A stretch of 64,000 nucleotides of DNA from Allomyces macrogynus ATCC 38327 (lineage: Eukaryota > Blastocladiomycota > Blastocladiomycetes > Blastocladiales > Blastocladiaceae), in contig GG745371.1 in the NCBI GenBank assembly GCA_000151295.1, positions 187,978 to 251,977 on the forward strand, read 5' to 3'. The notes beneath the pieces were generated by a model that saw nothing but the letters and a program-made list of their open reading frames with translations, ran no database searches and had not been told where the DNA came from. Position numbers and translations under genes: made by a program. This document shows positions 21,680 to 32,849 of the stretch, piece by piece; position 1 is the first letter of the stretch, and every line of letters starts with the position of its first letter.

Positions 21680-23176
21680 TCATCTCCTAAACGTTACCGA
21701 GAAACTCCAGCAACACAGACGTCTTCCGGCTAAACCCATCCATGCGCATGAGAAGCAAGCAACTGCACACCATGTTCCACTCAACGCTTGGGTGCACCAG
21801 GACACAGCATGGCATGGCAGAATCAGGGCAATACTCGACCACAACGCACAGCAATTCTCACATTCGGTCAGGTCGCACACTGCCATGTCAATGATCCAGT
21901 TGGCTGGTGTGTGTGAGCCAGTGTTCCAGTGCTCCACAGCTTCATTGACCAATGAGTACCAGCCAATGCAAAGGTTGGGCACGTTTCCATGGACCCACAC
22001 AACCACATCAGTATCAGCAAAGCCGTGGGATGGCTCAAAATTGACCTACCCCTGTGAAGGCTGCTGTTGAACAACAGAGAGAAGCATGCCAAGCATTGCA
22101 CAGGAGCCAAGTGCACATGCAAATTGCATCACAATCAACAAGGCGCTTTGGTCAAAAGCAATCACTTTCTGGAGCCAGTTGAAGAGGATCATTGTGCACT
22201 CAACATGGCCAGCAATGAATGTGGCACCAAGAGCATACAACAGCACATCAAACTGTACCATACCTGGCATTTGACACGCAGTCACATGCACCTGCTCTGG
22301 CTCGCCACTACTCGCGGCAAGAACAAACCGCAGCTTGCTGTAGACCCTTTGGGTGATCAGGGATGAGTGAAGATAGAGAAACTGCAACAGCACAGAAAAT
22401 GCAGCATGTGCACACCCAAGCGACAGCCAACCCCAAGACATATTGTCACACATGAGGGACCACTGCAAGTGTGCTGCAAATTGAGGCTCTGCAACGTGTA
22501 GGATAGGAAGGAGTACAGCAAGCGTACAGTCGAGGTTCCATGGCAAAATCAGATCCCCCAACAGCTGGGACATAAATGAGTGGGCAATGCCAAGGGAATC
22601 AAGAGTGTGCAGTTCAGCAAGCATGCTGGTAATGCACTCAGTGTTCTGGAACAGATAATAGAGCACAAATCGCGTCGCCAAAGGCTCGGTCATCCAGGAA
22701 AAGCCATGGGGCAAGTCAGCCGCATTATCAAAGAACCGATGGAGAGTCAACTTGAGCCAGTCCAGTATTTTGCACATGCTGCCATGCACAACGTGCGACA
22801 TGAACGACACAGCCAGGAAACTTGTTGAGCGTCGATACACGTGAAGAGTAAGTCGAGAACCAGGTTGGGCAGGTTGGCAAGGAATGGGGGCGAGGGTCCT
22901 CATATTGCTGGCGCTAGCAGTTGCAATTGCTATTGCCAACTGTTTGGTGCATGAGGTGCAGCTGGTCATTGTTGTGCGGCTCTGGAGCGTCACGATCAAG
23001 GCGGCGTGCAGCAAGAATGACTGGCTGTCGAGTATCATGGCTGTCGAGAGTGGCCGCCGAGGCCGAGCGTGTAAAGAGCAACCAACAACAACAAAAATCA
23101 GGAACAAAAAAGGAACAAACAAAAACAGCAAAAAAAACCAGAGCGCGAGACACATGCGATACGCATTATAGTGCAT
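21680..23176 (-). pseudogene. Possible decayed ankyrin-like repeat gene
   Basis: A long open frame on the minus strand runs from about 23176 to 22046 and homologous-looking text continues in another frame to 21680. Segments such as HVVHGSMCKILDWLK, LGATFIAGHVECTMILFNWL, CALGSCAMLGMLLSVVQQQ and NLCIGWYSLVNEAVEHW resemble degenerate ankyrin units (A..xGHxxxLxWL). The sequence is CpG-poor with many TG and CA, unlike neighbouring genes. Both the family and the coding status are inference; the 5' part overlaps the promoter side of the GLO3 gene. Confidence 0.33.
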
Positions 23177-23426
23177 CACGGCGCCGACACGTGCTTCTCG
23201 ACACGTCTGCTTTCACGGCAGGGCAGCCTGCGCGGCTCCATCGTCGCCGACGTTCTGTCGCCTTCATCACTGTCGACAATCGAATACGCTGCCGAAGCCG
23301 CTGCAATCTGTTCTCTTGCCGCAGGACCACACCCGGAACGCTCACGACTTGCTGCACCGCAACCGCTCGCCGTCACTCTTCCGTTCTCGACCCGTTATCC
23401 CACACAACCCAAGCTCGCCCGCCACC

Positions 23427-25037
23427 ATGGAGCCTTCCAAGGCGCAAATCGACGCTATTTTCAAGAAGCTCAAGTCGAAGCGGCCCAACCAAAACTGCTT
23501 CGACTGCGCTGCGACGGCGCCGACGTGGGCGTCCATCCCGTTCGGCATCTATCTGTGCATGGGTTGGTGTTTTGCTGTCGTTGTTGGGCCTTGCTCGAGC
23601 GTAGCGCGGGGGCTGACGCTCGCTTGCCGCTAGACTGCTCGGGCCAGCATCGCAATCTCGGTGTGCACATCTCGTTTGTTCGCTCGACCGTGCTCGACAC
23701 ATGGGTACCTCGCCAGATCTTTCTTACCGAATCCGATTCGTTCGGACCGGGTGCTGATCACTTCGTTTCTAGACGTGGGACCAGCTCCGTCTTATGAAGA
23801 TGGGCGGCAATCAGGCGGCTGCAGACTTCTTCAAGCAGCACGGCGGGTTCGCGGGCCAGACGCGCGATATCCAGGCCAAGTACACGTCGCGCGCCGCCGT
23901 GATGTGGAAGGACAAGCTCAAGCAGCTCGCTGACGACGACAAGCGCCGGTACGCCGACCATTTCCTCTGCCACGTAAGAGCAGCGATCTGACACACCCCA
24001 CACGTAGCTTCCCGACGGCCGTTGTGATTGACGACGTCCCCGCGACCCCCGCCGAGGGCACCGCGGCCGGCAGTGGCGACTTTTTCTCGTCCTTCTCCAA
24101 GCCCGGATCGGCCGCAGCATCGACGACGGCCTCACCCAATCTTCTTTCTCTGAACCCGTTCGGCGCGCAGCCCGCGGTCGGCCTGAGCCTCGACAGCAAC
24201 CCGTTCGGCGCATCGTCGAGCACGCCCGCTGCTGCTCCTGTCGTTCGCCCGATGGCGCTCGGTAGTGCCGGGCGCAAGCCCAAGGGTCTCGGTGCGAAAA
24301 AGGTGGTCAACCTCGACTTTGCCGAGGCTGAGGCGCGCGCCAAGGCCGCCGAGGAGTCCAAGCGGCTGCACCTTGCCGTCTCGCCGACCACGGCCACGTT
24401 CCCGACCCCCGCTGCACCCGCCGCCGCCGCGCCCGCTGCTGTACCATCTTCCACCCCCGCTCCCGCTGCTGCTGCCACGACGTCGGCACCGGCACCCGTC
24501 GCTCCGGCCGCTGCACCAGTCCCCGTTGTCGCAGGCCCGACGACGGACCGCCTCGGTATGGGCATGGGCCGACTGTCCCTCAACAGCGCCTCAGCCGCTG
24601 CAGCCGGGAGCCGTCCCGCCGCTGCCGCCGCACGTCCCGCAGCCTCGCCCATGGGTCTCGGTCTCGGCGGGTACGCCGCGCACAGCGACTCGTCCTCGTC
24701 GGCCGCGCAATCGCGTTTCTCCGGCGCCAAGTCGATCTCGTCGGACCAGTACTTCCAACGCGGTGCGCACCAGCCCACGTCTGCCGAGGACCAGGCGCGA
24801 CTGTCGCAGTTTGCGGGCGCCTCGTCGATTTCGTCGGCGGCGTACTTTGGGCGGTCGGAAGAGTCAGGGCCCGTCTCGCCGCGCGCCGAGTACGGGGCGC
24901 TGGAAGAGTCGGCCAAGGACTTTGCGCGTAAAGTCGCGTCGCAGGCTGCGCAGGATTTGACGGCGCTCAAGTCATTGGCGGCGGATGCGGCGAGTAAGTT
25001 GTCGCAGACGCTGAATGATATGAACCGCGGGCTGTAA
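23427..25037 (+). CDS. GLO3: ARF GTPase-activating protein GLO3 (ArfGAP2/3)
   Basis: Four exons (23427-23562, 23634-23704, 23773-23948, 24008-25037) encode 470 residues with consistent phases. It stimulates GTP hydrolysis by Arf1 on COPI vesicles. The ArfGAP zinc finger is CFDC...CMDC with the Arg-finger region [18 protein letters not shown] and [14 protein letters not shown]. The linker is Ala/Pro-rich. The C-terminus has two Glo3-type ISS motifs, [15 protein letters not shown] and [16 protein letters not shown], which separate ArfGAP2/3 from ArfGAP1. For exon 3 the donor inside DDDKRR is required to reach the exon-4 frame [11 protein letters not shown]. Confidence 0.9.
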
Positions 25038-25242
25038 CGGGGGAAGAAGGATGGGATGTAGGTCCGTGACCAGTATATGGCGGCGGTGTCGTTGGTTGGA
25101 TGATTGGCTTGGATGCGATGGAAAGCAATCCCTATAGATGTCGTATTTTCCCTTCTTCTCTTCGCTGTGTTTGTTGCTGCCCGACGCGAAAGAAAGCAAG
25201 AAACAGAACACGGAACGGATTGTATTACAAACGACCGACTTA

Positions 25243-26449
25243 TCAGTCCTTCTTGATCCTCTTCTTGGCGCGATCGTTGAATGTGTAACCGCCCACGGCG
25301 TACTGCTTGTCTGGGTCGAAGACCTCCCATCTGTTCGTGAGGTGCGAGACAACGGTCAGTCTCTTTCTTGTCGGACGTCAGAGCAGAACCAAATGAGAAC
25401 ACGCACCGACTTGCTGGGAAAATATGCTTGTTGCGCTCGTACCAGCTGCGCTGACACACCTTGCCCGGGTGCGACTCAGTAATCTCCTTGGCCGCGTCAT
25501 TGACCAGCCGCACGTCGTCGCGGATCGCAAACTCGAAAATCGGGCCCGACTTGCCGCGCACTTGGTTGATGATAAAGTCGTAGAACGTGTAGTGGTGCGG
25601 AATGATAATATCCTCCTTTACAAAGACCAAGTTGTCGGCGGCGCACCCGCGCAAATCGGGCCACTGCAGCCGCACGCGGTCGAGAAACTGGCCAATCGTG
25701 TCGCCCTTTTTGCACGTCACGGTGTTGCGGTGGCCCGTGCCGTCCCAATACGAATACTCGATCATGATCTCCTCTTGCTTGGTGGCCTCCTGCTGCGCGA
25801 GCCATTCTTGCCGGAGCCGTTCGCGCTCGGCGGCTTCTTCCTCCTCGCGCTGCCGGTCGGGCAAGAAGCTCGTGTCGACGGTCGGGTCCTTGGTCGCCTT
25901 TTTTGGGATCAGCGGGGCCGATGAGGAGGCTGCGTCGGCGTCGTCGCCAAACGACAGCGTGACGGCGTTGACCGTCCTCTTGCGCTTCTTCTTGGGTCTA
26001 TAGAAACGGTGTGCGATGACGTGAGCACTTTGAGTACCTGGACAAGGCGACCAATGAAACGCAAAGCACGTACGCTGCGTCCTTGTTGGCCGCCTTCTTG
26101 CCCGCACTCCCCGCCTGCTCCTCGAGTGCGCGCTTGCGCTCGAGCTTTTCGCGGATCAACCGGTACTCTTCGGCCGTAACGAGACCAACCGTGTCCACCT
26201 TGAGCTGCGCCTCGACGTCGTGGTTTTGCGAGACATACTTGTCGGACCCGACATGCACTTCATTGTCCTACACGCAGCTTGCACCGACGCACGTCAGCAT
26301 CGCTGAGATAGGGACGGCGGAGATTTTTCGGCGCGTTTCTAGTTTACCTTGGCAATCTGGTCCTTCTTGTTTGCAAATTCTTTCAACATACGCTCGCGCT
26401 GCTTTTCCATGTGCGCGCGGCGGCCCTGCTCAGCGGCGCTGTCGGCCAT
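25243..26449 (-). CDS. FAM50A: FAM50/XAP5 nuclear protein
   Basis: Four exons (26348-26449, 26074-26267, 25407-25997, 25243-25330) encode 324 residues, close to human FAM50A. The N-terminus is KDQIAK-rich ([13 protein letters not shown]), followed by [18 protein letters not shown] and the conserved XAP5 domain: [55 protein letters not shown] and [20 protein letters not shown], ending [19 protein letters not shown]. The family is associated with the spliceosome and, in plants and algae, with light or ciliary gene expression. It is divergent from mitochondrial TyrRS. Confidence 0.92.
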
Positions 26450-26534
26450 CTTGATTACAAGTTCGAGACGAGTGGAGAGATTGGTTTGCAGCAAGTCTCG
26501 TCGAATGAACGACGTGTCGAGGAGGGTGGTCGCC

Positions 26535-26581
26535 GTGGTGGTGGTGGTGGTGGTGGTGGTGGTGGTGGTGGTGGTGGTGGT
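26535..26581. repeat. GTG/GGT trinucleotide microsatellite
   Basis: About 47 bp of uninterrupted GTG units upstream of the FAM50 start codon, reading as CAC/ACC on the coding strand. It probably lies in the 5' leader or the shared promoter with TyrRS. Confidence 0.9.
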
Positions 26582-26900
26582 CGCGTTTGCAGAAGCAAGA
26601 GAAGCAGACAATGCGGCTCAGCGGGTCGGCTGCAACGGTCGGAGTTGGTATTGCAGAGGATTGCAGAGCGCTGCTGTCCACGGCAGGGAAGCCGCCACGT
26701 GCGAATGGCTCAGACCGTTTCGATGTTGATCACCGCGCCGCGCCAAAAGTGCTTCTCTCCCTTCTGCTCGCGCAATCCATTCAAATCAATCTGTCAACAA
26801 CGTCCACGAACGAACAGGTGTTGCGAGCACGCTGCAATACAATCGTCAACACGAGCAATTCAGCGACTTGCCAACTATCCCACCTGATCCGACCATCACC

Positions 26901-28697
26901 ATGGCGCAAATCAACCTCGCGCGCACAATGCCGGCGCTCGTACATGACCTTGTTGGTCGCGGGCTCGTGTCCAGCATCACCAAGTACGGCCCCGTGCTGG
27001 CCATCACAGGAATTGCCGTTCAATAGCTCACCTTGACGTGATGAACACCAGCCACGGCCTGTTCCGACGCCTTGATTCACCCATCACGCTCTACTGCGGC
27101 ATCGACCCGACCGCCGACGCGCCGCACATTGGCAACCTGCTCCCCATGACGTGCGGGCTGCGGTTCCTCACGCATGGACACTCGGTCATTTCTCTCGTAT
27201 GTTCTCCACACGGTCGCGATGCGCAATCGTCACCACCCAACTCACGACCGTCGCGCCCAACGTTCAGATTGGTGGCGCGACCGGCGCGATTGGTGACCCG
27301 TCCGGCCGCTCGACAGAACGCAATGCATTGGGCCCGGACCAGCTCGCGCACAATGTCGCGGGGCTCACGCACCAGGTGCACCGGTTCTACACGAACGCGC
27401 TCGGGTACGCCGAGCGTCGAGGGTACCCGCTGGCTTCCACGGCGGCCGCGGAAAAAGTGCAGGTCGTGAACAATGCCGACTGGTATGCGAACATGTCGCT
27501 GGTCGATTTCTTGGGGGATGTCGGGCGGCACTCGCGCGTGTCGGCTATGTTGAGCCGCGAAAGGTATACACCACCACGTCAGGCTGATGCAATACGAGCA
27601 TTTTACTGACGCGTCGTGATGATCTTAGTGTTCGCGCGCGCATGGAGTCCGAAGCCGGGATCAGCTTCACGGAATTCGCGTACCAGTTGCTGCAAGCGCA
27701 CGATTTCTACCACCTCTACTCGACCAAGCACTGCCAGTTGCAGATTGGCGGGTCCGACCAGTGGGGCAATATCGTGGCCGGGCTCGATATGATTCGGAAA
27801 CGGCACCCGCCCACGGGCACCGACCAGGACGATCCGGCGTTTGGATTGACACTGCCGCTCGTCACGACCGCGTCGGGCGAGAAGTTTGGCAAGAGTGCGG
27901 GCAATGCCGTGTGGATGGACGAGAAGAAGACGTCCGTGTTTGATTTTTACCAGGTGCGTGGGTTTCTGTCTGTTGAGTGGTTATTGATGCGCGAGAGACT
28001 GACTTGAGTCGTGTCCAGTTCTTCATGCGAACGCAAGACGCCGATGTCGAGCAGTACCTCAAGTACTTTACGCTCTTGCCGCTCAAGGAAATTGACGACT
28101 TGATCATGGAGCACGACGTACGTTGGACAGCTTCTGGCCTTCTCACGAGGTCTGAATGTTCACCTATGTGATCAAACGATGCTAGAAATTGCCGGAACGC
28201 CGTCTCGCGCAAAAAACGCTCGCCGATGAGGTGACCGAAATGGTGCACAGCGGTACGTTCCATGCCCAGTTCGCCTTCGGCGATGTTGTGCACGCTCGCT
28301 CACTCCGCACCTTCTCCACCCTTTAGAATCCCTCCTCCAAAAAGCCCGCGTGCAAACCGAGCTCATGTACGCGCAGTCGCGCGCCGCCCTGCACGACCTT
28401 GATGTGACCGCCGTCCTCGCGGCCTTCAAGAACGACCCACGGCTCGCGCGCGTGGAATTGACCGGGAGCATGACGATTGCCGAACTGTGTGCCAAGGCGG
28501 GCGCGTGTTCGTCCAAGTCTGAGGCCGTCAAGCTTGCGAAACGCGGCGGGCTCTACCTGAACCAGGAGCGTGTCGCCGATGCGTTGAACCAAACGGTGAC
28601 GAGTACCGATTTGGTGGGTGGGCGCATGTGTATCTTGCGCACGGGCAAGGCGAATTATTGGATCGTGGAGGTTGTGCCGGGAGTATCTTCCAGCTGA
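26901..28697 (+). CDS. MSY1: Mitochondrial tyrosyl-tRNA synthetase
   Basis: Seven exons (26901-26983, 27010-27196, 27268-27563, 27629-27953, 28019-28117, 28186-28252, 28327-28697) give 475 residues with matching phases. The bacterial-type class I signature YCGIDPTADAPHIGNLLPMT (HIGH motif), the tyrosine/dimer region QIGGSDQWGNIVAGLDMIR, and the KMSKS equivalent EKFGKSAGNAVWMD are all present. The C-terminus has an S4-like RNA-binding stretch (SEAVKLAKRGGLYLNQERV). The short N-terminus fits mitochondrial use. The first intron must be only 26 nt to preserve the frame; unspliced, it reads to a TAG. It charges mitochondrial tRNA-Tyr. Confidence 0.92.
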
Positions 28698-29212
28698 ATA
28701 GATTTATGGAGTACTTGCGACAACAAAGACAATGAACACATGGACGGGGCGAACCACAACCATCAACGCACTTTTAAGCGGCCGGTGACACGATCGACAT
28801 TCCATCCGCGCGCTGTCATTCAGTCTTGCAACTTGGATGGAATGGCATTTTTGTGCTCGACCACCTATCGCGACGCTGGCCCCACTCGGCCTTGAGCATC
28901 GCGGATGAGCGCGGTGGCGCTGGTTCAAAATTGAGGACGGTCAGCGTTACTATTGGCAGTACGTTGATAAGACGCGCCAATGGAATCATCGTTCATCCTA
29001 GACTCCGAAAAGGCAAGATGACGCAAGTTTGGGGCATTTTTCGGCCAAAAGCTGACCCCACTCTTCACCATCCAGCCAGACGCTGACTTGAAAGTGGAGG
29101 TGCTGGTGATGCCCGGGTGGAGAAGGGACGCAAGAGCCGGAACAAGTGAGGGTCCAGGAGCAACAATATAGAGCTTGAAAGTCGCCAATTGTGTTCGTGG
29201 CGTCTGCGCCAG
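28698..29212. other. Intergenic, no gene seen
   Basis: Between the TyrRS stop and the end of F-box copy IV. No recognisable feature. Confidence 0.5.
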
Positions 29213-30368
29213 CTAGTCAATCACGTCCGCCGTGATTTGGCGGTCGAGCTGCAGCAATTTGGTTGATGCCGGGATCCGTGTTGCAATTGCGGCAGCATCG
29301 GCCGGACTGGCAAGCGGTGACAGACACATTATTTCAACATGCGGTGGAATGGCCAGGTTGGCAGCAATGACCAGTTTCGAATGTAAAATGGGAGAAAGCA
29401 TGATGCCGAGCGTCGTCAACGTTTGCGTCAAGTTCGAACACTGGACGGAGCCCTGCGGAATCAGGCAAAGTGTTGAGGTCGTGGTCCCAAATCTGCAAGT
29501 TGGTGAGCAACGGAAATTTGGTCATGGACTGCTCGATCGTCGTGAAAATGGGGCGCAAGCATGGATGTGGGGAGCTACACAATAGTGAGTGGATCGCCGC
29601 CTCATTTGAACTGCTCAAGAACACGAAACTCCAGCTTCGAAGTCAATGTCATGGTCACGTTACATTCGACGGCGTCTTTGGAGCGAGGGCCAATGTACGG
29701 AGGTGCTTACGCGAAAGAAAACTGAGCAGCCGCAGCCAATCATTTGACCCCGGCATCGTGTATGGTGATCGTGAGATCGAGATGAACGAGACATGCAAGG
29801 TTCGCCAGGGCAGCCAAAAGCTACCTGAGCATGATCAGGACATCCACCATCACAGAGCGCAACGAGCGTGGGAGCGGTTCGAGGAGGCATGGATGCCTGG
29901 TCCAAAATCGCTGAAGTGAATCCCACCCAGCGACGACAGGAATGGTGAGAGGTGTGCCACCATAGCTAAATGGAGATCGCTACTGGAAGACGAGTCGACC
30001 CTCACCGCCAAGATTGGAACAGGCACGCGTCCGACAACTGCGCATTGAGATGGGTCCTGCTCCTCCTCCTCATCATCAACGGGGTGTAGCGCAAGTAGGT
30101 ACGCGCCCGGTGGATCATCACGTGTGGTCATGGCAATTGCACCAAGCAGAGGCCCATCAGGAGTACTGCACAGGAAATCGTCGCCCACAGAACTTCGTTC
30201 GAGGTTGATAACGACTTGATTCTGGTGAATGTGCTTGCGCAAATAAATTGCAAACCAATGCAATGAGGTCCGCGCAAGTGCAATGATAGATTGGACCAAG
30301 TGCTTCTTTGTCAGAAAGTCGACAATCCTGATCTTGACGATGTCAGGCAGAGCCTCAAATGCAAACAT
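29213..30368 (-). pseudogene. F-box/LRR family copy IV (degenerate)
   Basis: The N-terminal part reads MFAFEALPDIVKIRIVDFLT and IIALARTSLHWFAIYL from an ATG at 30368, the same F-box block as copy I, followed by the linker MTTRDDPPGAYLLAL. After about 29850 the homology continues only as fragments in several frames with stops. A last block in a different frame, ANLAIPPHVEIMCLSPLASP plus ATRIPASTKLLQLD, matches the region of copy I with VVPPGVQVLTLSPLASE. The central LRR section is largely lost. The frame stays open upstream of 30368 without ATG. A truncated product of ~170 residues could still be made, but I consider it a pseudogene. Confidence 0.8.
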
Positions 30369-31482
30369 AGTTGGTTGGCCGAGACAGGCATGCTCCAGTT
30401 GGCCGGATGCCTGCGGTTGCTGTTGCAGATGGTCATTCGTGATGTCGCGTCGAAAGGTGCTGCTTTTCTCGTCGTCAACGTCGTTGGTGTTGCAGAGAAC
30501 GGTTCTCAAAGATCAAAGGCTGCCAGCTTGCGGTTTGAAGTGTCACTTCCACGTGTGGTTTGCAATGTACACCTCGAAACCTGTCGACACTGTCGATACG
30601 CAACAAATACGGCCACCGAGTAGGGAAGTCGTGCCTGTTGAGGAGGTTGACAATTTTGCGATACAAATAATATGGTGCTGGAAGCAAAGTTACAGCTAGA
30701 GACAAAGCTAGGCGCGCAGCGCCACCCCCAAGTCCTGCCTACTGATGTTGAGGAGGTGAGGAACTCTTCTGGGTCTAAATTCATTACTGCACTGCCTTGC
30801 ATGACCTCGATGTATCTGCATGTATCTGCCATCCTCGTTGCCTTTGAAATCAAGATACTGCTATTTGGTGAGACGACCTGGTGGGCAGTTCAATGTATTA
30901 ATCGCGTACAATTAAAGCCTTCTTTAGTTTTGCGGCTCTAGCTTTTTGTAAGACCGACCTTGAACCACTTGAACCTATTTTTCGGGTTGACGCTCGTTTC
31001 TTGTTTTCCGTTTCGTGGGCGCTGCCCTTGGTAGCCTAAGCATAGGATTTCTGCCTGCTCACGTCTGATTTTGGAGAGCCGTGGATGTTTGTGCATTATA
31101 ATCCGGATTTCTTGCTGTTGACGTGTTCCATGTCGTGGTGAGCCGACATCTTGGTCCTGCGCGCCGGTAGTCAAAAGCGGAGTGCGTGGGCGTACGTGGT
31201 CAAGAGCGGATTGCATCCATTGCCAGGACGACCAGCACGACGAAGAACTGCGCGCCTGTAACAGTGGCGCGCAACTGCGGTCCGCTTCGCTTCGACCCAC
31301 AACAACGCCTCCATCGGCGACCCACGAGCTCGGACTGCCTCCCTCACCTGCACCGCTGCGGACCGTGGGGCCGGATCCGGGAGGGTCTGGCCGACTTTGA
31401 GCGGCACCAGCGACGCTGGTACAAAATCCGGCCGTGCACCACTCTCGGAAAATCGACACCGAGCTCTCCAACGATCACCATC
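30369..31482. other. Intergenic, no gene seen
   Basis: Open frames here are short or are upstream extensions of neighbours without ATG. The 30.9-31.2 kb part is lower in GC. Nothing recognised. Confidence 0.5.
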
Positions 31483-31929
31483 ATGCTCGCCGGCAACCCC
31501 CACCTCGTCCTCGCGGTCGTCGCGCTCATTGTCGTCCTCGCCCACGCCGCCACGGCCTCGCCGACGCCCAACGGCCGCGACCAAGGCGGCCCATTTGTGC
31601 CTGCAGACCCGCTCGTCACGTTCTACTGGCACGACGAACCGTACGGCCCGACGACGGTCCAAGTGCCCGGCACGCCCGACGTGGCTGCCGGCCAATGCCG
31701 CGGTCTTGAGGGCCGCTCTGACGGGTTCACGTACATGCATGCATGGCCCACGTTCCCGGACGGCCGCGCTGCGTGGAAGGTGGCCATGTACCGCGACTGG
31801 GGCTGCGTGGGCGAGCCCGCTCTTGTCATGTCCGAGTGGGATGGTCGCCGCGGTGGCGCGTACTGCGCTGACCCGGACGATCTGAGCAAGCCGTTTGTCG
31901 TCAAGTCGATCAAATTCGTACAGGCATAA
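31483..31929 (+). CDS. Small secreted protein, unknown function
   Basis: From the ATG at 31483 the product has 148 residues. The first ~28 form a clear signal peptide (hydrophobic core LVLAVVALIVVLAHAATA, likely cut near ATASPT). The mature part has three cysteines (AGQCRG, DWGCVGEP, GAYCADPD), is rich in Trp, Gly and Asp and lacks further membrane segments. The frame extends upstream of the ATG without another good start, and the ATG has an acceptable context (atcatgc). The codon and GC pattern is typical of this genome's genes. I do not recognise the family. It sits between two decayed F-box copies. Confidence 0.7.
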   Translation: MLAGNPHLVLAVVALIVVLAHAATASPTPNGRDQGGPFVPADPLVTFYWHDEPYGPTTVQVPGTPDVAAGQCRGLEGRSDGFTYMHAWPTFPDGRAAWKVAMYRDWGCVGEPALVMSEWDGRRGGAYCADPDDLSKPFVVKSIKFVQA

Positions 31930-32849
31930 GTCGTGCAGGTGCACGTCGGCCGGAGCACACCTACCGCGCCGCTTCGCACTCGATTCGCGATTCGTCGGTT
32001 CTCGCGCGGGTTCTCCGCCGCTTGGTATTTTGATTACGGCGCGCGCGACGGCGGTCTTGTCGGGACCATCAACCCGTCGCGTGGGGCGCAGCTATCCTGT
32101 TGGGTTTGCGCCCCTTTGTATATTGCTCCAGATACCATGAATATCAATTTCAGTCTCCCCTCTTTGGTGTGAAAGAAAGGGTTTGGCTGGCTTGATTTAG
32201 CCTCATCCTTGCAGTCAGCTTGGCCTTTGGGAACGATCCATAAGATGTGATCGAAACGGTCAGAACTGGAACGATCGCTTTGCAATCCGCTCTCAGGAGC
32301 ATTACATCCTCTTGCGTTCTTCCCATCTTTTTCACCACTCTTTCAAATCCCCTGCTCAAGCGCAAGACTCGCGAACACCCACAGTACCATTCCGCAGGTC
32401 CTTGGCGCCGGCGCTTCCTTGCAACCCCCCAAATGCGATAAAGCTTTTGCATGGTCGATCATTTGGCCAAAGGCTTGCTAATTGCCGAGCTAGGCTGTCC
32501 AAAATGGGCGCACGCACATCTGCATCTGAGGCCTTTCCACTCATTACACGCCGCGAGGGCAACATGAACAAGTAGTGTGCTGCTGATGCGTTCAACTGGC
32601 AGGCACCGGCCGCATGTGCCTTTTGCGTACGAAAAATGCTTAGTATTGGCTTGGGAGGTGCTCAAACATACTTGATCCTGCGCCGGGTATACTTCTATGT
32701 GTTGACAGTACAATTTTTTCTTCTTACGAAAGAGGATGCTGGCCCAAACAAGCCATTTTTGTAAGTATTGGGCAGGAGAAGCACGTTATACGTACAACGA
32801 AGAAAACAGCCAACTTGAATGAGCGAAAAAGAACCATCAAAACGCGCGC
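31930..32849. other. Intergenic, no gene seen
   Basis: Contains only short frames. The part after 32.2 kb is AT-richer. The C-terminal limit of F-box copy V is diffuse, so a few codons of it may extend into this stretch. Confidence 0.5.

Noticed and set aside
21230..22850. Transposon remnant as explanation of the CpG-poor island
   Set aside because: I found no transposase, reverse transcriptase, terminal repeats or target-site duplication; the frames look ankyrin-like instead.
23918..26107. 729-codon minus-strand open frame starting in FAM50 and running under GLO3
   Set aside because: Only the first part is FAM50 exon 3. The rest runs through the FAM50 intron and last exon in a wrong frame and then antisense to GLO3, whose plus-strand protein is convincing.
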